64,000 nt of DNA from Comamonadaceae bacterium. GTDB taxonomy: Bacteria > Pseudomonadota > Gammaproteobacteria > Burkholderiales > Burkholderiaceae_C. Of this stretch, positions 17,332-25,414 are shown one piece after another. The translations under genes were made by a program, and so were the position numbers. Position 1 is the first letter of the stretch. Every line of letters begins with the position of its first letter. The notes under the pieces were generated by a model, which was not told the origin of the DNA, did not search any database, and saw only the letters and a list, made by a program, of their open reading frames with translations. Location of the stretch: assembly GCA_027488985.1 (NCBI GenBank), contig JAIYAR010000013.1:372001-436000 (forward strand), written 5' to 3'.

Positions 17332-17373
17332 GGACATAGCCGAAAGTTATCAGGCTTCGTCGACAATCAGCAG

Positions 17374-18279
17374 ATGGCTATTGGCAACTACATCAAGGAA
17401 ATCGGTCGGGGCAAAGAAGGCGCACGTGCGCTCAATCGGATGCAGGCGGCTGACCTGCTGGGCCAAGTGCTCGACGGCACCGTCACCGACCTCGAAGTGG
17501 GCGCCTTCTGTTTGGCCATGCGCATCAAGGGCGAAACCGCGGAAGAAATGGCCGGTTTCCTCGACGCCGTGAGCAGCCGTATGGCCTTGCTGCCCGCAAG
17601 CGACGTTCCTGTGGTGGTCATCCCCAGCTACAACGGCGCACGCAAGCTGCCCCTGCTGACCCCGCTCCTGGCCCTGCTGCTGGCGCGCGAGGGCCTGCCG
17701 GTGCTGATCCATGGCACTGCTACCGAAGATAAACGTGTATTTGTGTCTGAAGTGCTTGCAGCGCTCGGAATACATGCGCAAGCAGCTCCTGAAAAGATAG
17801 CAAGCGGCAGCGTGGCCTTTGTGCCTACCGGCACCCTGCTGCCCGGCCTGCAGCGCCTGCTGGATGTGCGCCGCGTGGTGAACCTGCGCAACCCGGCGCA
17901 CAGCCTGGTCAAGCTCATGAACCCGGTAGACGGCCCCGCTCTGCTGGTGAGCAGCTACACCCACCCCGAATATGCGGTGTCCATGGCAGATACCTTTGCC
18001 TTGGTGCAGGCCCACGCCCTGCTGATCCGCGGCACGGAGGGCGAAGCGGTGGCCGACGCCCGCCGCACCCCCAAGATGCAAGCCTTTCTGGCCGGCAAGG
18101 CGACGGACTTGCAGGCTTACCAGACCGGGACATTGACAACGCTGCCGGAGCTGCCCACCGCGATCGATGCAGCCAGCACCGCCGCCTACATACAATCGGT
18201 GTTGAATGGAGAGCGCCCGGTTCCTGCCCCGATCGCAGAGCAAGTGGCGCACATCTTGCAGTTGCACCAAGCACTATGA
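17374..18279 (+). CDS. ybiB: TrpD2/YbiB-family glycosyltransferase-fold protein
   Basis: A 301-residue homologue of anthranilate phosphoribosyltransferase in the TrpD2 (YbiB) subgroup, whose E. coli member binds nucleic acids without sequence preference and shows no known enzyme activity. Recognisable parts: RGKEGARALNRMQAADLLGQVLDG, FCLAMRIKGETAEEMAGFL, VVIPSYNGARKLPLLTPLLA, VVNLRNPAHSLVKLMNP. The canonical TrpD glycine-rich GTGGD loop is replaced by YNGARKLPLL, as in YbiB. Copy 5 of the 58-bp element encodes about residues 125-143 in frame. It overlaps cobA by 4 bp (ATGA) and follows nasA by 42 bp, so it is in the nitrate operon. Its role there is unclear. Confidence 0.88.
   Translation: MAIGNYIKEIGRGKEGARALNRMQAADLLGQVLDGTVTDLEVGAFCLAMRIKGETAEEMAGFLDAVSSRMALLPASDVPVVVIPSYNGARKLPLLTPLLALLLAREGLPVLIHGTATEDKRVFVSEVLAALGIHAQAAPEKIASGSVAFVPTGTLLPGLQRLLDVRRVVNLRNPAHSLVKLMNPVDGPALLVSSYTHPEYAVSMADTFALVQAHALLIRGTEGEAVADARRTPKMQAFLAGKATDLQAYQTGTLTTLPELPTAIDAASTAAYIQSVLNGERPVPAPIAEQVAHILQLHQAL
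17746..17803 (-). repeat. 58-bp dispersed palindromic element, copy 5 (inside ybiB)
   Basis: Minus strand: TTGCTATCTTTTCAGGAGCT, then GCTTGCGCATGTATTCC, then GAGCGCTGCAAGCACTTCAG. In frame in the plus-strand gene, encoding VLAALGIHAQAAPEKIAS. Confidence 0.8.
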
Positions 18280-19076
18280 CAAACACCCTGAACACCCCGG
18301 CCGCAGGCCAAGTCACCCTGGTGGGCGCCGGCCCCGGCGACCCGGAGTTACTCACCCTCAAGGCTTTGAAGGCCATCCAGCAAGCCACCGTGCTGCTGGT
18401 GGACGATTTGGTGAACGACGCCATCGTGGCCCACGCCAACCCGGCGGCCCGCATCGTCCATGTGGGCAAGCGCGGCGGCTGCAAGTCCACCCCTCAGTCT
18501 TTCATTGAGCGCCTGATGATCACCGCCGCCCAGGAAGGCGAAAACGTGGTGCGCCTCAAAGGCGGCGACCCCTTCATCTTCGGCCGCGGCGGCGAAGAGG
18601 TGGAACACCTTGAAGAAGCCGGCATCCGTGTCTCGGTGATCAACGGCATCACTGCAGGTCTGGCAGCAGTCACCTCCCTGAACGTTCCCCTGACCCACCG
18701 CGAGCATGCCCACGGTGTGGTATTCGTCACGGGTCACGCCAAACCCGGCGACAGTGGTACCGACTGGCCCGCACTGGCCCGCGCAGCCCGGCAAGCGAAG
18801 CTCACGCTGGTGGTCTACATGGGCGTGAGCGGCGCCTCAGACATCCAAACCGGCTTGCTGCAAGGCTTGGGAGCTGACACTCCGGTCGCTGTGATTCAGA
18901 ACGCCAGCCTGCCCCTGCAACGCCATGCGGTCTGCACCCTGGGTGAACTGCAAGCCACCATAGCCCGCCAAGGGCTTGCCAGCCCCAGCGTGATCGTGGT
19001 GGGCGATGTGATGAGCGGAATGCTCGCCGCCGCGACTGACTTGAGCGACAGCGCGGGCGCACTGCAAGCCCGCTGA
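18276..19076 (+). CDS. cobA: Uroporphyrinogen-III C-methyltransferase (SUMT)
   Basis: CobA makes precorrin-2 from uroporphyrinogen III with two SAM, the branch point to siroheme. The 266-residue protein has the SUMT signatures VGAGPGDPELLTLKALKAI at the N-terminus, RLKGGDPFIFGRGGEE in the middle, and INGITAGLAAVTSLNVPLTHRE. It lacks the dehydrogenase/ferrochelatase half of CysG, so a separate enzyme must finish siroheme. Placement after nasA fits supply of siroheme to NirB. The ATG overlaps the ybiB stop. Confidence 0.95.
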   Translation: MTNTLNTPAAGQVTLVGAGPGDPELLTLKALKAIQQATVLLVDDLVNDAIVAHANPAARIVHVGKRGGCKSTPQSFIERLMITAAQEGENVVRLKGGDPFIFGRGGEEVEHLEEAGIRVSVINGITAGLAAVTSLNVPLTHREHAHGVVFVTGHAKPGDSGTDWPALARAARQAKLTLVVYMGVSGASDIQTGLLQGLGADTPVAVIQNASLPLQRHAVCTLGELQATIARQGLASPSVIVVGDVMSGMLAAATDLSDSAGALQAR

Positions 19077-19130
19077 ACACGGCATGCAACTTGCGGCGCC
19101 CGGTGCACCGTCACCACGTCGAGTTGCACC

Positions 19131-19826
19131 ATGCCCCCTTCAGTTGCAATCATCCCCAGCCGTACGGCAGCCAGCACTATCGTTCTGGCCGTACCCGCAG
19201 CGCCTGTGCCTCTGTCAGACCTCAACCTCGCAGCACGCCAGCGCATGCTGTCGCAGCGGATGGTCATGCAAACCCTGTTGGCGGCAGCCGGTGACAGCAA
19301 GCAGCTTGACGCTGCCCGAAAGACTTTTCAGCTCTTCTGCGAAAGCGAAGCCCGACTGCTCACCACCCTCACCCATTACGACGAGGCCAGTGCGCGCCAA
19401 CTGAGGGCGGTATACGAAGGGCCGCAAGGCATAGGTGTGACGATAGAAGCCTTCATGGACCGGATGCGCCGCGCGCTGGACACCATCGCTCGTGGAGCCA
19501 TGGTGCAAGCTTTGCTCACAGAAATCGTCGGCTCCACCGACGAGGTGCTGGAAGCACTCAACAAAGCCACGGGCACGTTTGATGCCATCGCCAAAGCCAA
19601 GTCTGACCGCTTGTTCAAAGAGTTGGGCACCATCGTCTCGGACATCCACACCATTGCCCGCGAAGCAAAGATTGTCAGTTTCAATGCCCAGGTCATCGCA
19701 GCCCGGGCAGGCGACCAAGGGCGGGAGTTTGCTGTGGTTGCAAATGTGCTCTCGGGCATCAGCACCGAAATTGATGGGCTAACCAAGAAGGCCCTGCATC
19801 TGGCGGATCGCAAGCAGCACGCTTGA
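19131..19826 (+). CDS. Short soluble chemoreceptor-like protein with PilJ-type N-terminus
   Basis: A 231-residue protein without a convincing membrane segment (a weakly hydrophobic stretch near residues 12-28 is short). Residues 36-44 (RQRMLSQRM) are the PilJ/NIT-type motif also seen twice in the 13239-14033 protein. Residues about 105-225 resemble one methyl-accepting signalling hairpin, with the tip region IVSFNAQVIAARAGDQGREFAVVANVLSGIS matching the canonical [24 protein letters not shown]. There is no HAMP domain or CheR-tether peptide, and the signalling domain is shorter than in full receptors. It lies 54 bp after cobA, so it may be co-transcribed with nitrate assimilation. A cytoplasmic nitrate sensor is possible (inference). 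Confidence 0.78.
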   Translation: MPPSVAIIPSRTAASTIVLAVPAAPVPLSDLNLAARQRMLSQRMVMQTLLAAAGDSKQLDAARKTFQLFCESEARLLTTLTHYDEASARQLRAVYEGPQGIGVTIEAFMDRMRRALDTIARGAMVQALLTEIVGSTDEVLEALNKATGTFDAIAKAKSDRLFKELGTIVSDIHTIAREAKIVSFNAQVIAARAGDQGREFAVVANVLSGISTEIDGLTKKALHLADRKQHA

Positions 19827-19969
19827 TACCCCGGTGAGGGCGCAAAACGCCCTGCGGCAGGCCCCACAGTTTGGCACTCATACTCGCTGCGCTCACCAAA
19901 TCGTGCCAGTCAGCAGGGCCAGCCACTCGGCTACTTGGCGAACGTCGCCGTCGCCTACACTGCGCGCCT

Positions 19970-21208
19970 ATGCATAGTTTTGACGTGGTGATCGTAGGGG
20001 CGGGGGCTGCCGGCTTGTTTTGTGCCGGGGTCGCGGGACAGTTGGGCCTGAAGGTACTGGTGCTGGACCACAGCGAAAAAGTGGCCGAAAAAATCCGGAT
20101 CTCCGGCGGGGGCCGCAGCAACTTCACCAACATGGATGTGAGTGCGTCAAACTTCATCAGCGAGAACCCGCGCTTTGCCAAGTCTGCCCTCTCCCGCTAC
20201 ACGCCGGCGGACTTCATCGGCCTTGTCAAAAAACACGGCATCGCTTTTCACGAAAAGCATAAAGGTCAGCTGTTTTGCGACCGCTCAGCGGAAGACCTGA
20301 TTGCCATGCTGCTCGCTGAATGCGCAGCAGGTGGCGTCGAACGATGGCAACCCTGCGCCGTCAAAGCAATACGATTTTCGGCCTCCAGCGCTCATGGAAC
20401 CAGCGCGAGCAGCTATGAAATCGATAGTGATCGCGGCACCATTCATTGCGCATCCATAGTTATTGCCACGGGTGGTTTGTCCATTCCCAAAATCGGGGCA
20501 ACAGACTTCGGCTACCGCATTGCCAAGCAATTCGACTTGCCCGTGATCACCCCCCGCCCCGCGCTGGTCCCGCTGACTTTTGACGAGGCAGCATGGGCGC
20601 CGTTCGCGGAACTCTCGGGCCTGTCGCTCCCGGTCGACATTGCCACTGGCACCAAGAAAGACAGCATGTCGTTCCGCGAAGACTTGCTTTTTACCCACCG
20701 CGGTCTGTCGGGCCCAGGCGTGCTGCAGATCTCCAGCTATTGGGCAGAAGGCACCCCTATCCGCCTCAACCTGGCGCCCACTGTGGATTTGACACGACAC
20801 CTGTCTGACGCCAAGGGCACTTCCCGCAAACGCATAGCCAATGAGCTGGCCGGCATCGTCCCTGGCCGCCTCGCTGACACTTGGGTCAGCCAAGGGCAGC
20901 ACTGGGGCCACGACTGGCAACGCCCGGTGAATGAAGCCAGTGACAAGGCGCTGAACGCATTAGCAGAGCGACTTTCCCGATGGGAACTCACACCCACCGG
21001 CACTGAGGGCTACCGCAAAGCCGAGGTCACAGCTGGCGGCGTGGACACCAAAGTGCTCTCCAGCCAGACCATGGAGAGCAAACAGCCCGGCCTTTTCTTT
21101 ATAGGTGAAGTTACGGATGTAACGGGTTGGCTAGGCGGGTACAACTTCCAATGGGCTTGGGCCAGTGCGTTTGCCTGTGCAAAGGCATTGGCTACTAGAT
21201 CCCAATAA
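19970..21208 (+). CDS. HI0933/BaiN-family NAD(P)/FAD-dependent oxidoreductase
   Basis: A 412-residue flavoprotein with the FAD dinucleotide fold at the N-terminus (VVIVGAGAAGLFCAGVAGQLG), the second conserved motif IRISGGGRSNFTNMD, a mid-protein SLPVDIATGTKKDSM segment, LLFTHRGLSGPGVLQIS, and the C-terminal FAD motif FFIGEVTDVTGWLGGYNFQWAWASAFACAK. The family's physiological reaction is poorly known. Copy 6 of the 58-bp element encodes about residues 135-153 (SASSAHGTSASSYEIDS) in frame. The start at 19970 is set by the MHSFDVVIVGAG N-terminus; the open frame extends 33 codons upstream without similarity. Confidence 0.9.
   Translation: MHSFDVVIVGAGAAGLFCAGVAGQLGLKVLVLDHSEKVAEKIRISGGGRSNFTNMDVSASNFISENPRFAKSALSRYTPADFIGLVKKHGIAFHEKHKGQLFCDRSAEDLIAMLLAECAAGGVERWQPCAVKAIRFSASSAHGTSASSYEIDSDRGTIHCASIVIATGGLSIPKIGATDFGYRIAKQFDLPVITPRPALVPLTFDEAAWAPFAELSGLSLPVDIATGTKKDSMSFREDLLFTHRGLSGPGVLQISSYWAEGTPIRLNLAPTVDLTRHLSDAKGTSRKRIANELAGIVPGRLADTWVSQGQHWGHDWQRPVNEASDKALNALAERLSRWELTPTGTEGYRKAEVTAGGVDTKVLSSQTMESKQPGLFFIGEVTDVTGWLGGYNFQWAWASAFACAKALATRSQ
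20373..20430 (-). repeat. 58-bp dispersed palindromic element, copy 6 (inside the HI0933-like gene)
   Basis: Minus strand: TCACTATCGATTTCATAGCT, then GCTCGCGCTGGTTCCATG, then AGCGCTGGAGGCCGAAAATC. It is in frame. Confidence 0.8.
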
Positions 21209-21210
21209 AA

Positions 21211-21282
21211 ACGTTTAGAATTTTTTTAATATTTTTGCCACTTTTAAAAATAAATGGCAAAATACTAAAAAATTCGAAACGT
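21211..21282. repeat. AT-rich 72-bp imperfect palindrome before the chemoreceptor gene
   Basis: Outer arms ACGTTTAGAATTTTTT (21211-21226) and AAAAAATTCGAAACGT (21267-21282) pair with one mismatch. Inner arms ATTTTTGCCA (21231-21240) and TGGCAAAAT (21255-21263) pair with one extra T, around an A/T-rich loop. It starts 2 bp after the flavoprotein stop and ends 40 bp before the MCP start. It may be a terminator for the first gene or a structured leader of the second. Confidence 0.7.
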
Positions 21283-21322
21283 GATGATTCCGCATTGGAA
21301 TCACTTTTTGGGGGCAAACAAT

Positions 21323-22924
21323 ATGTTCGCGAACATGAGTCTCGGCAAGCGGTTGACCGTGAGCTTTACCGTGGTCATTGCCCTGATGGCGGTATTGGCT
21401 TCACTGGCTTACGTGCGCATCAACAGCCTCAACGCCGAGTTCTCCACCATCATCACGGACCGCTACCCCAAGACGGCTATCGCCAATGAAATCAAGGTCC
21501 AGACCAACGAGATTTCTCGCGCCATGCTCAGTATTTTGATCATGGAGGACCCGAATCAAATCAAGGGGGAAGTCGACAAGATTGAAAAAGTGACCGCGGC
21601 AAACATGGCTGCGTTTGAAACACTTGAAAAGAACATGACGGACGAGAAAGGCAGTGAACTGCTCAAGCCGATCATCGCTATCCGCGACAAGCTCAAGCCC
21701 CACCAGAAGTCATTCATTGATCTGGTCAACCAGGAGAAAAAAGACGAAGCACAACTGAAGTTCCTTTTTTCGATGCGGCCGCTGCAAACCAAGTACTTTG
21801 AAGCGCTGGACGTTTTCGTGAAATACGAAAACAGCCTCATGGAAACCGCTAGCGAAACATCCAATGAGGTCGCAAGTCAAACCACCACTCTGATTCTGGT
21901 TCTGGCATTTGCGGCTGCCATTTTGAGTACGGTGGTGGGCTATTTCGTGACCCAAAGCATCGTGACGGCTATGCGGCGCGCGTCCAACATCACCAACAAG
22001 GTTGCGTCGGGTGACTTGACCAGTGACATCCAGGTGCTCACCAAGGACGAAGTCGGACAGATGATGGCTGGCCTCAAGGGAATGAATGAAGGCCTGAAGC
22101 ATCTTGTAGGCGAGGTCAACCACAGTACCCATTCGCTCACGAACACGGCAAAAGAAATTGCGCAGGGCAACCACCAGCTCAACGACCGGACGATGGAGCA
22201 ATCCCAGGTGCTGCAGGAAACCACTTCGTCCATGCTCGACCTCACGGAAGTAGTACGTCACACCACACAGGCGACCCGGGAAGCCAACGAACTGGCAGCC
22301 ACTGCTTCGCAGATTGCGTCCAAGGGCGGCGCAGTGGTGTCGGAAGTGGTGCAGACCATGGGTGCCATCCATTCGTCGAGCAAGAAAATCGCTGACATCA
22401 TCGGTGTTATTGACGGTATCGCTTTCCAGACCAATATCCTGGCGTTGAATGCCGCAGTAGAAGCGGCACGGGCGGGAGAACAGGGCCGTGGCTTTGCGGT
22501 CGTGGCATCCGAAGTGCGTAGCTTGGCCCAGCGCTCAGCGACTGCCGCCAAAGAAATCAAAGCCTTGATTGATGACTCTGTTTCCAATGTAGAAACCGGC
22601 AGCCGCCTGGTCGGTCAAGCAGGCTCAACGATGACAGAAATCGTGGACAGCGTGCAACGCGTAGCGACCATCATGGGCGAGATAACTGCGGCAAATCAAG
22701 AGCAAAGTTCGGGCATTGAGCGCGTCAACCAGGCCATCGAGCGCATGGACCATGTCACTCAACAAAACGCTGCGATGGTCGAAGAAGCCGCAGCGGCAGC
22801 CTCTTCGATGCGCGAAGAAACCGACCGCTTGGTGCGCGCCATCAGCGTATTCAAACTCGACACTGTTTCTATCGATGGTGCCGATGAAATAGCCACCTTG
22901 GCACTCCCTCACCGTTCTTCCTGA
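21323..22924 (+). CDS. Methyl-accepting chemotaxis protein
   Basis: A 533-residue transmembrane receptor. Helix 1 (about 9-31), a periplasmic four-helix-bundle ligand domain of about 150 residues (about 32-185), helix 2 (about 190-215, [20 protein letters not shown]), HAMP (about 215-270), and a cytoplasmic signalling hairpin whose tip reads [20 protein letters not shown]. It ends LALPHRSS, lacking the NWETF-type CheR/CheB tether. The ATG at 21323 was chosen because [15 protein letters not shown] is a typical MCP N-terminus; two earlier in-frame ATGs lie within the palindromic leader. The ligand cannot be told from sequence. Confidence 0.93.
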   Translation: MFANMSLGKRLTVSFTVVIALMAVLASLAYVRINSLNAEFSTIITDRYPKTAIANEIKVQTNEISRAMLSILIMEDPNQIKGEVDKIEKVTAANMAAFETLEKNMTDEKGSELLKPIIAIRDKLKPHQKSFIDLVNQEKKDEAQLKFLFSMRPLQTKYFEALDVFVKYENSLMETASETSNEVASQTTTLILVLAFAAAILSTVVGYFVTQSIVTAMRRASNITNKVASGDLTSDIQVLTKDEVGQMMAGLKGMNEGLKHLVGEVNHSTHSLTNTAKEIAQGNHQLNDRTMEQSQVLQETTSSMLDLTEVVRHTTQATREANELAATASQIASKGGAVVSEVVQTMGAIHSSSKKIADIIGVIDGIAFQTNILALNAAVEAARAGEQGRGFAVVASEVRSLAQRSATAAKEIKALIDDSVSNVETGSRLVGQAGSTMTEIVDSVQRVATIMGEITAANQEQSSGIERVNQAIERMDHVTQQNAAMVEEAAAAASSMREETDRLVRAISVFKLDTVSIDGADEIATLALPHRSS

Positions 22925-22954
22925 TACTGATCACCATTACCTAGGAGCCCCACC

Positions 22955-23557
22955 ATGCCCTTGACCTCCCAATTCACAAAACTTGTTCTGACTTGTTCGC
23001 TGGCTGTCAGCAGCGCTTTCACTCCAGCTACTGCCGCCGATGTCGGCGGCGTAAAAGTTGATGATGTTGCAACGGTAGCCGGCAAAGAACTCAAGCTTAA
23101 TGGCGCTGCCATGCGCCAAATCCTGATGATCAAGGGCTATGCCATCGGGCTTTACCTGACTGAAAAGAAGGAACTAAGTGCTGCGGACCTTTTGGCACTT
23201 CCCGTCGACCGCCCACGTCGTGTGGCATTGCACATCCAGCGTGAAATCAACAGCGATGAGTTCGGCCAGTTGTTCATCAAGGGGATGAATGCCAACTCCA
23301 CCAAAGAAGAAAAAGCAAAGGTCATCAACCAAACTACCAAGTTCGGCGAAATGTTTGCCGCTCTGGAGCCCGTCAAAAAAGGGGACGTGGTGACTTTGGA
23401 TTGGATTCCCGGACAGGGCACGGTCAGCACATTAAACGGAAAGAAAATCGGTGAGACATTGCCAGAAATCACTTTCTTCAATGCCGTTTTACGAATTTGG
23501 GTCGGCGACAGCCCCGTTCAGGAGAACATCAAGCGCGCCTTGCTCACCGGCAAGTAA
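22955..23557 (+). CDS. Exported chalcone-isomerase-like protein
   Basis: A 200-residue protein with a signal peptide (cleavage likely after TAADVG or ATA, near residue 27) and a chalcone-isomerase-fold domain of the Chalcone_3 type: VAGKELKLNGAAMRQILMIKGYAIGLYL, RVALHIQREINSDEF, GDVVTLDWIPGQGTVSTLNG, FFNAVLRIWVGDSPVQENIKRALL. Bacterial members are periplasmic and their ligand is uncertain; related plant proteins bind fatty acids. It follows the MCP by 30 bp with TAGGAG upstream of ATG. A small hairpin (GCAGCC/GGCTGC near 23568-23586) follows the gene but has no T-run. Confidence 0.85.
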   Translation: MPLTSQFTKLVLTCSLAVSSAFTPATAADVGGVKVDDVATVAGKELKLNGAAMRQILMIKGYAIGLYLTEKKELSAADLLALPVDRPRRVALHIQREINSDEFGQLFIKGMNANSTKEEKAKVINQTTKFGEMFAALEPVKKGDVVTLDWIPGQGTVSTLNGKKIGETLPEITFFNAVLRIWVGDSPVQENIKRALLTGK

Positions 23558-23694
23558 TTCCGCTATTGCAGCCAATCAGGGGCTGCAGTTGCCCTTGAGC
23601 GACCTTTAACTTTGGTTCTTTGGTCCTTCTTAGGTACAGCGGACCAACAAAACAACTTTCAGTCCATCGAGATAGCCAACCTGCGGGTAGAGGC

Positions 23695-23760
23695 TATAAT
23701 GGCGGGCTATTCTGGCAGAACCCCCGTCGGCCAATACTAGTTAATGACGGGGAAACCGCC
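23695..23760 (+). promoter_or_regulatory. Promoter -10 and structured 5' leader of rpsU
   Basis: TATAAT at 23695-23700 is a perfect -10, without a good -35 at normal spacing. Downstream, CCCCGTC (23722-23728) pairs with GACGGGG (23746-23752), and GGCGG (23701-23705) can pair with CCGCC (23756-23760). The predicted rpsU leader is therefore about 120 nt long and folded. Confidence 0.45.
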
Positions 23761-23828
23761 GAGCGAGGCATGTGGGGCCCGATCTTCCCCCAAGCAATCC
23801 GCCGGCATATTTTGGAATTCATTACGTA

Positions 23829-24041
23829 ATGACAACGATCCGTGTAAAAGAAAACGAACCCTTTGACGTAGCACTGCGTCGCTTCAAGCGCACCATCGAA
23901 AAGTTGGGCTTGCTGACTGACCTGCGTGCACGCGAGTTCTACGAGAAGCCCACTGCCGAGCGCAAGCGCAAGAAGGCAGCCGCTGTGAAGCGCAACTACA
24001 AGCGCATCCGCAGCATGCAACTCCCTAAGAAGCTGTACTAA
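23829..24041 (+). CDS. rpsU: 30S ribosomal protein S21
   Basis: A 70-residue basic ribosomal protein of the small subunit. The sequence [20 protein letters not shown] and the basic C-terminus [15 protein letters not shown] match S21. The ATG at 23829 gives the usual length; the longer open frame upstream is leader sequence. It is followed by a strong terminator and yqeY, a conserved rpsU-yqeY order. Confidence 0.97.
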   Translation: MTTIRVKENEPFDVALRRFKRTIEKLGLLTDLRAREFYEKPTAERKRKKAAAVKRNYKRIRSMQLPKKLY

Positions 24042-24085
24042 GCTTCGCGGCACGGTCGCTCTCACGAGCGACCCGGCCCACACAA

Positions 24086-24118
24086 GCTCGCCTGGGGACG
24101 CTCCGGCGGGCTTTTTTT
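24086..24118 (+). terminator. Intrinsic terminator after rpsU
   Basis: GCTCGCC (24086-24092) pairs with GGCGGGC (24105-24111) with one G-U, followed by seven T's. It lies 44 bp after the rpsU stop. Confidence 0.85.
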
Positions 24119-24163
24119 CATTTTGACCTCACCCCTTTCGTTCCACTCTCAGGAAGCACCGCT

Positions 24164-24610
24164 ATGTCCCTCAAAGACCAGATCACCGAAGACATGAAAA
24201 CCGCCATGCGCGCCAAAGACAGCGAGCGTCTGGGAACCATCCGCCTGCTGCTGTCTGCGATGAAACAAAAAGAGGTGGATGAGCGAGTGGTGCTGGACGA
24301 CGCCATGGTGGTGGCCATCGTCGACAAGCTGATCAAGCAGCGCAAAGACAGCATTGACGCCTTCAAGAAGGCGGAGCGCGCTGACTTGGCAGACAAGGAA
24401 GAAGCCGAGATGAAAGTGCTGCAAACCTACCTTCCCCAGCGCATGAGCGCTGAAGAGGTCCTGGCCGAAGTCAAGGCCATAGTGGCCGAACTGGGTGCTT
24501 CCGGCCCCGGTGACATGGGGAAGGTGATGGGCGTGGTCAAAACCAAGTTGGCCGGCAAGGCCGAAATGGGCACCGTGTCTGCCGCAGTCAAGGCGGCACT
24601 GGCTGGCTAA
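24164..24610 (+). CDS. yqeY: GatB/YqeY domain-containing protein
   Basis: A 148-residue protein of the YqeY family, homologous to the tRNA-binding tail of the amidotransferase subunit GatB. Features: MSLKDQITEDMKTAMRAKD, RLGTIRLLLSAMKQKEVDER, YLPQRMSAEE, GDMGKVMGVVKTKLAGKAEMG. It probably touches tRNA metabolism, but a defined function is lacking. It follows rpsU and its terminator; the ribosome site is AGGAAGC. Its stop overlaps by 4 bp the stop of the convergent DUF4399 gene. Confidence 0.93.
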   Translation: MSLKDQITEDMKTAMRAKDSERLGTIRLLLSAMKQKEVDERVVLDDAMVVAIVDKLIKQRKDSIDAFKKAERADLADKEEAEMKVLQTYLPQRMSAEEVLAEVKAIVAELGASGPGDMGKVMGVVKTKLAGKAEMGTVSAAVKAALAG

Positions 24611-25404
24611 GGCAGCACTTTGACGGTGGCTGAAGCCGGCTCCGTCACTGGTTGCTTGGGATTCAGGTTGTCGACGAAATCCAACTTGAGTGCGTATTCC
24701 CCCTGCGGAGGGGCCAACCAAGTTTCGGTTTGTCCCTCTACAAAGTCCATTTCCGCCACAGCGCCCGATTTGCTGGTGACTGTGAGCTTGAAGTGGCCTG
24801 TATCTTTTTCCTTCTGAGCCACATGCGCAACATTCAGGCCTGATGCGTGAAACTGCACACGGAACGGAGCTTTTTGTTCGTCTCCCGCAAGCATGAGCGC
24901 CAGACCCGGCTTCACCAGTGACTTCGGGTCAACAGCATTCTTTTTGGTGATTGTGACCTTCAGCGGCTTGCTGTAAACAAAATGGGGCAGATGCTTGTCG
25001 TCGGCCAACAGCATGCGCAGTGTGTAGGTGCCGGGCGCAAGGTTGAGCACGGTTTCCATCTGCCCTTTGCCGAAGTGAATGTACTGCTCGTTGAAAGGCA
25101 ATGCGGCCTTGAAATCGAGCGGCAAGTCTCGATTCACCAGCAGATGGTGGTGACCGCTTTTGCCCCCCATAGGTTTGGAAATGGGCGCTAGCCCCCACCC
25201 GCCGGACAAGCCGAACTTCAACAAAAATGGGGATTCAATGCTGTCACCCGACTTGAGGTTGGTGAAATAGGCCTCTGCATTCCCGGCTGGCATGGGCGCC
25301 TGCCAAGGGTGCAATATCCGCGCAGGGGAAGCGGGTGCTTGAGCCCACACCAGACTGGAGGCAAACAGGGCGAGCACACCTACACCAGAGGCCGATCCAC
25401 GCAT
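24607..25404 (-). CDS. Periplasmic DUF4399-domain protein
   Basis: A 265-residue exported protein (signal peptide cleaved about residue 22, AQA/PAS). A DUF4399 domain spans about residues 45-150 (YFTNLKSGDSIESPFLLKFG, GHHHLLVN, FGKGQMETVLNLAPGTYTLRMLLAD); the HHH cluster is typical. The C-terminal half looks like a second beta-sandwich of Ig or DUF4399 type. Function is unknown. It lies 10 bp downstream of pmbA on the same strand with AAAGGA before ATG, so it is likely co-transcribed with it. Confidence 0.8.
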   Translation of the reverse strand: MRGSASGVGVLALFASSLVWAQAPASPARILHPWQAPMPAGNAEAYFTNLKSGDSIESPFLLKFGLSGGWGLAPISKPMGGKSGHHHLLVNRDLPLDFKAALPFNEQYIHFGKGQMETVLNLAPGTYTLRMLLADDKHLPHFVYSKPLKVTITKKNAVDPKSLVKPGLALMLAGDEQKAPFRVQFHASGLNVAHVAQKEKDTGHFKLTVTSKSGAVAEMDFVEGQTETWLAPPQGEYALKLDFVDNLNPKQPVTEPASATVKVLP

Positions 25405-25414
25405 GCAAATCCTT

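Noticed and set aside
23620..23829. 69-codon frame upstream of rpsU
   Set aside because: It covers the promoter and folded leader; no similarity, and rpsU starts at the last base.
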